A stretch of DNA of 64,000 nucleotides, from the NCBI RefSeq assembly GCF_003589595.1, contig NW_020653900.1, positions 5,989,086 to 6,053,085 of the forward strand, given 5' to 3'. Position 1 is the stretch's first letter; every line of letters begins with the position of its first letter. Below the pieces are notes generated by a model. The model was not told the origin of the DNA and did not search any database. It worked only from the letters and a program-made list of their open reading frames with translations. Positions 55,936 to 64,000 of this stretch are shown piece after piece. Made by a program: the position numbers and the translations under genes. The stretch comes from Hyposmocoma kahamanoa. Lineage: Eukaryota > Arthropoda > Insecta > Lepidoptera > Cosmopterigidae.

Positions 55936-56496
55936 GAGATTTTTTTAGTTTTTTCTTGATAGTTGTAATCTGATATTTGGATAGTTAAAATACTGGATAT
56001 TCAGATATTTGTACAATAATTTGACGATATTCTGCACAAACGTTAAGATCTTTCAACTTCGAGATTCAAATTGGTCACATCTAAACGCTGATTGGCGAAT
56101 GACTCCACAATTGGACCAATCGGCGTCTTCCGCTAACCAACAGGAAGCGTCGCATTCTGTCCTTTCATAGACTATTAAAATATATAGAGGGGACTTTATT
56201 GATTCAAGTGGCTTATACGGGCTCTCACTTTGTGATAATACTGCGTTGATGGGATAATAGCGTTTTCAATGTATGAGATTGCATTTGTGATTTTTGGATG
56301 CATGGAAAATACAAATTACCTGGAAAAAATTATTATTAATTGTTTTCTTTGATATTTAATGAGTAATGACAATGACACGTCAACATTGTTAATAAATCGC
56401 CTTAAGTTATGACGTCACAGACAGATGACAAATGCTTCAACTTTTAACTCTTTTTGCGGCGGGGATTAACAAACAATCGAAGAAAAATGGGAATAG

Positions 56497-56586
56497 ATGA
56501 GAGAGTGGCAGTGGCAGTGTCCCTTGTCTCTTTTCGATATTAAAGCTCTGACTAACACTGCAACTCTCACGTACTCTCGTCCTACT
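56497..56586 (-). repeat. Family M repeat, left half of a split copy
   Basis: Reads GTGGCAGTGGCAGTGTCCCT...AAAGCTCTGACTAACACTGC as in 60770-60830. The rest of the repeat resumes at 57070 (GAACAGGCGAGTCGCTTACC), after a LINE insertion. Confidence 0.7.
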
Positions 56587-57070
56587 GCATTAAGAAAAAT
56601 TATTAATCAAAAGAAATTTATAATACCGAAATACAACAACTTTTACGGTAAAAGAAATTGGAAATATTTGTTACCCGCATTAATGAATAAAATGAGTGAG
56701 GAATTCGTATGTAATTGTCGTAATAGCAGAAACTATAAATTATATATTAAGAAACATTTTTTAAACAATGATATGGAATATTTTTTGTAAACTGTTATAT
56801 TTGATATTATATATGTACGCAATTTAGCATTTTTTTCCTATACTTAGCATAAGTAGTGTTTAATTTTAGTTTTTTTGTACACATGATGAGATAAGACTGT
56901 ATTTATACGAGTTTTAAAAACGTTCGTTTCAAACTTAATTGTAACATGTATGAACTCCTTCGCCGCGGATAAAGCCGGAAGGGCTTTTGTGAGCGATGAT
57001 TGTATTTATTTATTAAGTATTTTTCTTTTCCTGTTTTTTGGTCAATAAATTAAAAAAAAAAAAAAAAAAA
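56587..57070 (+). mobile_element. LINE 3' end with poly(A) tail, inserted in a family M repeat
   Basis: The frame to 56790 encodes a C-terminal RT tail (KKFIIPKYNNFYGKRNWKYL, then LPALMNKM and Y-I-K-K-H-F-L), a stop, then about 260 bp of 3' UTR with a CCGCGGATAAAGCCGGAAGG hairpin region, an AATAAA-like ATAAATTAAA and an A-run (57052-57070). It is heavily 5'-truncated. Possible target-site repeats are AACTCT/AACTGT. Confidence 0.7.
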
Positions 57071-57851
57071 CTGTTGAACAGGCGAGTCGCTTACCACCAG
57101 GCGCACGACTGATTCGTCAGAGAGCAGAATTAGATAAAAGAGTATGTGAACTCATTAGTGATACCTACTGGGATTATGTAAGGTAGTAAAAGTACTTATC
57201 TGCGTGAGCCGAAATATAAACGACACTATCAAAACCCACCACTGCTTTTGACTAGCATTTTAGCAATGTGGGCGCTACTTAGATGAAATGAATTTTTCTA
57301 AGCAGGTTCTCGTCTGGGTATTCCGGTATTATCTGCCACATTATTATTACTAGAAATCTTACACCGTACCTTTCGTCATTCAGACAAGGTCGCTGATAGC
57401 AACATCGAAAAGCCTATTTAAAAAAAAATTTAGACTCCTGTGCCGTTGTTACTTCGATTACAAATTCCATTTAATATAGATAGTAATAATAAGCACAAAA
57501 AGTAATAGAGGTAGTTTCGGAAATGTTGTGGTATCTAGTGGTAATGAAAGGGATGGAGCTTCAGCATTACGAGCTGCTTTTCAGTTTCCACCTTGATACA
57601 TAGATATTCGTTGCAAAATAATTAAATTTGTGAGACTTGCTTAAAATTAATTCATTATTTTGATGATGGGACATGTATAGGTATATTGCAAGTAATAGAA
57701 CAGTAAATAACAGGGTACAAACGTCACTGGAATAGTCTCGCATCTCTCTAGATGCACAACTAGTTAGAGAACACACTACTTGCACATAACACGATAAATA
57801 TAATATTTAAGGATCATGGAAAAACAACAGAAAAAATATTAGTACGTTTAC

Positions 57852-58400
57852 TTGCTAGGTATTGCCCAACAGATACGTGTAAGCGTGTCCGAGGACACGT
57901 CCAATGTTGCACTATACTCGTTGGGTAATCTGGATAGACGGGAGACTGGTGAATTGAGAGCTAATTTAGTTCTTATAAATGGTGACGACAGAAGGTCAAC
58001 GATCCTATTACAGGGACTGGTAAATTTAAACACTGATGTCAATTGTGGGCAGTCGGGCTATAAGATTTCTACTCGTACCTACCTACGTACTGTGCGGTTT
58101 CAGAGGGGCTTTCTCCCACGGACAATTAGGTTGTGGAATGAAATCCCTGTCGGGGTTTTCCCGCAAGAATACAGCATGGAGTCCTTCAAAAGGGGTTTGA
58201 GAAGGGTTCTAAAGGGTCGGCAACGCGCTCGTGACGCCCCTGGTGTTGCAAGCGTCGTAGGCTACGGTAACCGCTTTCCATCAGACGGGCCGTATGCTTT
58301 ATGCGTTTGCTGCCTACACAATATAAAAAAACGCTTTTCAAGTGAAACTATTTCAAATTTGTTAAATCTCTTGTTATACAAAGCGTACCTATTCTCTTAG
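57852..58400 (+). mobile_element. LINE C-terminal ORF, possibly chimeric
   Basis: A 182-codon open frame. The C-terminal half (TVRFQRGFLPRTIRLWNEIP, then V-F-P-Q-E-Y and F-K-R-G-L-R-R-V-L-K-G-R-Q-R) is the usual ending of Jockey-like LINE proteins. The N-terminal 80 codons (from ALYSLGNLDRRETGEL) do not look like the RT thumb that should precede it, and I do not recognise them. It has no family tail downstream; a family M repeat follows at 58520. Confidence 0.55.
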
Positions 58401-58519
58401 CCGCAAAACTCAATTTACAGCGAATATGTTACTTAATAAGGTCGGACTCCAGGCTGTCGACCTATATTTTAAAATGTTTTGAATGACATTATTGTACATA
58501 GGCAAATTCTTGTCTTTTT

Positions 58520-58790
58520 TTTATAATATCAAGTGACGGGACAAAAGACTCACACAGTTGCAGTGCCACTCAGAGCTCTGAATCGCAAAGATCTGAGGAG
58601 CACTGCCACTGCGCCCGTCACCCTGAGACATACTGTCCCATGTGCCTATAATTTCACCAGCACCCTTACGCTTCCAAACCGGAACGCAGTAATGCTAACA
58701 TTACTGCTTGGCAGCAGAAATAGGTGCTTCCCTGAGCGAATTCTTTCACAACGAACTCTACTGCTGCTAAAACGAGCTCTACTGTTGTCT
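58520..58790 (+). repeat. Family M repeat
   Basis: Near full-length: ATATCAAGTGACGGGACAAA, GCAGTGCCACTCAGAGCTCT, GTAATGCTAACATTACTGCT, GGCAGCAGAAATAGGTGCTT. The CGCCTGGTGGTAAGC module is missing. Confidence 0.7.
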
Positions 58791-59500
58791 TACGATTCTT
58801 AACATGTTTAGTGTTATGCTTTATAAAACCTAGAGTTCTGGCTGTAAGTTTGGAGTCCAGTATAATACCTAAATCTTACAAACAAAACCACCTACATTGT
58901 AATGGTGAGCAAATTGTTTCATGTTGTGAGTGAAGGACATGTGAAAGCCCTTATTTGCATTAAACGTCACACCATCACGGCAATAATTTATTTTATCGAT
59001 GTTTTATGAGTGGCCCCTCAGTCTGCAACACCTTCTATTTCTCTGAGAAACTAAGATCGTTGGGGTACCTATAGAAAGGGTATTGAGCTACTTTAGTATC
59101 ATCGGAATGGCGTTAACAAAACTATAAAAAAATATTGGTCTTAAATGGGAGGCCTGTTGCACTCCAAACGTTATTTAAAAATAACGAGAAGAGAAGAGTT
59201 GAGAATTTGGTTTGCAAACATTTTCTGCGACATAGAAAGAAGGATTACTTAAATATGACTGACACCAGCTAACCATTGCACCGGGGATACCGAATGATGA
59301 ATTAATGTTTGGAGTTACCATGTGAAAAGTAAACAAACGGATCAGTTAAAAATAAATTTAAATTTAATTATCAAGTATCTATTAGCTAATGATGTTTACG
59401 TAAAAGTTTTTTGTAATTGTTTGCGGTATATATGATTTCATTTAACGTCGAATGTTGTTGAAGAAAGTTTGGCTACCTTTGTAAGTCGCATGTTATCTAT
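58791..59500. other. Intergenic, no gene recognised
   Basis: Some phrases (GTAATACCTAAATCTTACAA, GAGTCCAGTATAATACC) resemble decayed LINE sequence on the minus strand, but no frame is long enough to assign. Confidence 0.3.
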
Positions 59501-62500
59501 TGCTACCCGTTAAAATCAATTTAATGTTACAACAACTAGTAAAAAAGGCACTTTTAAATTAGAAATACTCTTCAATAAAAGCCACTTTTTCTAAATTTGT
59601 CTATTTACCACGGATATGCCTCGTATCGACTATTTCAAAATGAAAATGAAATTTTGTCAGTTTCATTGGATATATAATTCATTGATTCTTGTAAATTCAA
59701 GATACTTATTCAATGTTGCAAACTGTCAATGTACAATCTTTCACTTAACAGTGATTTATATTGCCGTGAGATTTGTTATGTGCTAAAGCACATAATTTGA
59801 CGTACAATCTATCTATTAAAAGCATTATTGAATGCAATCTTCCAATTCACAGATGGGAATTAGGTTATTGTTAGATTTAAATAAAACTTTATTGAGCCTT
59901 TATTCGTCTTGCAATTTTGTATTTGTTACATCCTGGTATAAGTCTTGTTTGTCATGTCGCTGCATTTGTTCGTTTTGTTGAAAGTGTAATCTTTCCATTG
60001 AGCATACAATTTTCCTATTTGATTTATTAGATGCAATCTTTCAATTTGCACTGATATACTGGGAACAGGATATGTTGCATTTGAATGTAAATATCGTGAT
60101 TGCACCGAGGGTGCTCGACTGTAATCATTCTATTTACCAATGGATAATTATATGGACTCTATTTGGTAGTTGAGATGTTATACATGCAATTTTTGTATTT
60201 GCAAATGCATCGGCTGTATAAAGTGGATGATCAATCAACGTCAATCTTCCTAAACATTAGTTAAGCATTTTTTTAAAATTTTGTGTCCATTTCTATTAGC
60301 GCAGTTTCAATCACTGCATCCAGCCTGATTAATGCAACCATTCTATTAACAAAGATGTGCCCGTGCATTGAGTAGTCCTTTTACTTGTTTGTCACTTGAA
60401 ATTTATATAACGTGTAATTTTTCAATTTGCATGTGGACTATAACAGGATGTGTTAAATCTAGATGCACATTCAATCTCAGCATGCAGGGTGATTTATGGG
60501 TGCAATCATGCTATTTACTGGTGGTCATGCACTTTGCTTTTTTTTCCGTTTGCTTTGATATATTCGTGAGAACAAATTAAGTTACATTTTATTGGAGTTT
60601 AGTAGCAGTAGAGCTCCTTGTGAAAGAGCTCGTCCAGAAAAGTGCCGCCACCTTACCTATTTCTGCCGCCAAGCGGTTATGTAAGCATTACTGTCTTTTG
60701 ATTTTGAAGAGTTAAGGGTGCTGGTGAAATTACAGACACATGAGATTTGTCTGAAGGTGACGGGTACAGTGACAGTGTCCCTCAGATCTTTGCGATTTAA
60801 AGCTCTGAGCGGCACTGCAACTGCTACGGACAGGCGTGTCGCTTAACACCAGGCGCACGACTTGTTCGTCCTTTCACTTGGTATCATAAAAAAAAAGTAT
60901 AAATCATGTCATCATCAATTACTTAATCAGTTTACGTACACGCAAAATTGCGAGTTCTTAGGCTTTCCCATCTGGGATGCTCGCAATTATTCTATTTCAG
61001 TACTAGATATTTTACTGCATTAAGATTGCCATATTCGGGACATGACATTTATTGATTTTGCAATTTTCCTACTTGATGAAGGCTCGATGATAACAGGATG
61101 TATTCAATTTAAATGTAGATATAATTCTTAGTTACTCGCACAAAGAAAATCACACAAGTACTCGCATGGGGTCTTTACTGACCCCATTTTATTACGAATT
61201 AGGAAGATTTCTAAAAATCTAATAATGGTATTAAATAAAAGACTCGCATACCTACTACAGTATACACATTACACCTAAAAGGAATTACTCAAAAACTAAT
61301 AGGAACTTATAAACAAAATGTAACTAAAAATCATCTCTAAAATTACGCGTTTGAAGCATCATATCTTTGACTTTACTGTCACATACTCTCTGACGTCGTT
61401 TTTGTCACTAGAATCATATTTGGCGCGAATTAGGAAGCTACTGTTGGCGAGAGAGCTTGAGGGTTCCTATAGACCGAAGTATTATTTTATGGCGCGTAAA
61501 GGTAAACTGATCTCATGAGGAATAATTAAGGGTCTATAAATCCACTAATGTCCTAGCGATAATTCTATTTGAGGTCGTAGTGTATTCAAATTGGCACCTT
61601 GTATTATTTGACAGGCAAGATTGGTTGGATGTGCAATTTTTCTATTTGCACATTGATATTTGTGAGAACAGGATGGACGTATGAGTGCTGGATCTATCAT
61701 CGTATTTTTTTCGGATTTCACACAATAAAGATTTCATTTAACCGTTCTTGTTCATTAATATTGGCACATTCGACTTAATGACGCTTAACATTCATTGCAT
61801 AAGCAATTTTCCTACTCGCTAAATGCTCGCGGTGAGAACAGGATGTAGGTATTAGATTTATTTAACCTTTCAATCCACTACACATCATATCCAAGCGATC
61901 AATCTATTTACTGAGGTTATTGAAATTGGCGCATTTTATTGTTTGACAATTTCACTATTTGCATTTAGATATTTGAGAGAACGTGTCGGACATTTCTATA
62001 ATACCAATAGTTAGATGTAGTGCAACAAATATTTTATTTATGGGAGATCACAGTTCGTACTGATTGACTCGTTCGTTTATTTGATGTGCAATTTTCTAAT
62101 TGAGACGAAAGTACGGGAGAGTGTATCAGATTTAGATACTGACAAATATTCCCTCTACTACTGTTCAAAATCCAGTGAAATTGTAAATAAATATGTTTGA
62201 TATTCACATTCGTGATACAATTTTCCTGTTCTGTTTGGGTCTCTGGATGTATGTGCGTTTTTCCTATTCGCGTGCAATTATTGGTAAGATTAGACGTGTA
62301 TTTGATATAAATACTACAGGTTAAGCCGTTAAACGGTTGTATTCCGGCCATCATTTATTCGAGGTCCCACTGCATTGAGTTTGGCACTTGTGCAAACGCA
62401 GGACGTGTTCCGTTAGCAAATTCAATTATCTAAGGTGGCTTAATAACACTGTTATTCAATTTGTAATTGCACTGAGATTGACATCTTACCTTATTCGTCA

Positions 62501-62519
62501 CTTCAGCACTATTGAATAC
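59500..62519. repeat. Degenerate flank of the satellite array
   Basis: Phrases of the right-hand satellite recur irregularly: GAACAGGATATGTTGCATTT (about 60065), ATAACAGGATGTGTTAAATC (about 60440), GATAACAGGATGTATTCAAT (about 61090), GCAATTTTTCTATTTGC (about 61630) and GCAATTTTCCTACTCGC (about 61805). Spacing and identity are poor and improve towards the right. A family M repeat interrupts it at 60596-60885. Confidence 0.6.
60596..60885 (-). repeat. Family M repeat inserted in the satellite flank
   Basis: GTAGCAGTAGAGCTCCTTGT at the left to CACCAGGCGCACGACTTGTT at the right, the reverse order of 55670-55935. It is the longest minus-strand copy. Confidence 0.75.
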
Positions 62520-64000
62520 GCAATTTTCCTATTGGAGGTAATATTGTGTTAACGATGGAGGACAGGATGTGTTACATTTGCATGCAGATTCAATCATCGT
62601 ATCTAGGTTGGCTTAATAATACGGTTAGTCAATTTGTAGTTGCATTGAAATTGACATCTTATTTTATTCATCACTTCATTACTATCGAACGTGCAATTTT
62701 CATATTGGCGGTAATATGGTGTTAACGATGAACGACATGATGTGCTATATTTGCATGCAGATTCAATCATTGCATCTAGGGTGGTTTAATAATACGATTA
62801 TTTAATCTAGACGCCACCCTAGGGTGGCTTATCAATACGATTATTCAATTTGTAGACCCATTGAGATTGACATCTTACTGTAATCATTATCATTACTATC
62901 GAAAATGCAATTTTCCTATTGGTGTTGATATTGTGTAAACGATTGATGACAGGATGTGTTATACTTGAATGCAGAGTCAATCATTGCATATAGGGTGGCC
63001 TAATAATACAATTATTCAATTTGTTATCACAATAAGATTGGCATATTACCTTATTCGTCACTTCAGCATTATTAAACAATTAATTTTCCTATTGGAGGTA
63101 ATATTGTATTACGATGGAGGACAGGATGTGTTACATTTGCATGCAGATTCAATCATCGCATCTAGGTTGGCTTAATAATACGGTTAGTCAATTTGTAGTT
63201 GCATTGAGATTGACATCTTACTTTATTTGTCACTTCAGTACTATTGAACATGCGATTTTCCTATTGGTGGTAATATTGTGTTAACGTTTGTGGACATGAT
63301 GTCTTACATTTGCATGCAGATTCAATAATCGTATCTGGGTTGGCTTAACAATACGATTATTCAATTTGTAGTTGCATTGAAATTGACATCCTACTTTATT
63401 CATCACTTCATTACTATCGAACTTGCAAGTTTCCTGTTAGCTGTAATATTGCCATAATGATTGATGACAAGATGTGTTACATATGAATGCAGATTTAATC
63501 ATTGCATCTAGGGTGGTTTAATAATACGATTATTTAATTAGTGATCGCAGTGAGATTGGCATATTACCTTATTCGTCACTACAACACTACTGAACATGCA
63601 ATTTTCGTATTGGCGGTAATATCATGTTAACAATGGAGGACAAGATGTGTTATATTTACATGCAAATTCAATTATCGGATCTAGACGCCATCCTAGGGTG
63701 GCTTAACAATACGATTATTCAATTTGTAGACCCATTGAGATTGTAATCTTACTTTATTCATCATTTCAGTACTATCAAAAATGCAATTTTCCTGTTGGTG
63801 TTAATATTGTGTTAACGATTGATAGCAGGATGTGTTACACTTGAATGCAAATTCAATCATTGCCTCTAGGGTGGCCTAATAATACAATTATTCAATTTGT
63901 TATCACAATAAGATTGGCATATTACCTTATTCGTCACTTCAGCGTTATTGAACATGCAATTTTCCTATTGGAGGCATTATTGTGTTAACGATAGATGACA
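62520..64000. repeat. Satellite array, monomer about 173 bp
   Basis: The landmark GCAATTTTCCTATTGG (or a close variant) falls at 62520, 62693, 62907, 63080, 63252, 63425, 63598, 63783 and 63956: seven of eight spacings are 172-185 bp and one is 214. Each monomer also has ACAGGATGTGTTACATTTG, GCAGATTCAATCAT, CTAGGGTGGC, AATACGATTATTCAATTTGT and TTGACATCTTACTTTATT. The array continues past the end of the window. No coding frame is conserved between monomers. Confidence 0.9.

Noticed and set aside
62520..64000. CRISPR-like spaced repeats
   Set aside because: The whole 173-bp unit is repeated rather than short repeats with unique spacers, and the DNA is eukaryotic.

Overview
This window is nuclear DNA from an insect, most likely a moth or butterfly. 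It is AT-rich. Its genes are split into short exons with GT..AG introns. The non-coding part is packed with tRNA-derived SINEs, short inverted-repeat elements, Jockey/CR1- and RTE-type LINE remnants and a BEL/Pao remnant. I recognise several of these as lepidopteran in style. There is no sign of bacterial or organellar organisation. Two runs of exactly ten N (20866-20875 and 35189-35198) mark assembly gaps.

Three genes can be built exon by exon with consistent reading phases. MIC60/mitofilin (minus strand, 37506 to 17175, 15 exons, 606 aa) is the core subunit of the mitochondrial contact-site and cristae-organising system. Mitochondrial ribosomal protein bL35m (plus strand, 37750 to 38431, 2 exons, 175 aa) starts 243 bp from the MIC60 start codon, in head-to-head orientation. 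A FAHD2-type mitochondrial fumarylacetoacetate-hydrolase-family enzyme (plus strand, 39144 to 52265, 5 exons, 331 aa) follows. All three products act in mitochondria.

The most notable item is a second MIC60-like gene on the minus strand at the left edge (5934 to 1065, continuing out of the window). Five open exons are visible. The first two align with MIC60 exons 2 and 3, including the membrane segment and identical intron phase. The copy adds a proline-rich micro-exon and many cysteines in the part expected to face the intermembrane space. Its first coding exon was not found.

Layout: 1-6 kb, MIC60-like gene. 6-17 kb, intergenic, with a BEL/Pao remnant (6.6-8.1 kb), an RTE scrap (11.3 kb) and a Jockey/CR1-like LINE (13.7-15.0 kb). 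17-37.5 kb, MIC60, its introns full of foldback elements. 37.5-38.5 kb, divergent promoter and bL35m. 39-52.3 kb, FAHD2, whose first intron holds three LINE fragments. 52.3-59.5 kb, repeat-rich intergenic DNA with truncated LINE 3' ends. 59.5-64 kb, satellite DNA with a monomer of about 173 bp, degenerate on the left and regular on the right, running off the window.
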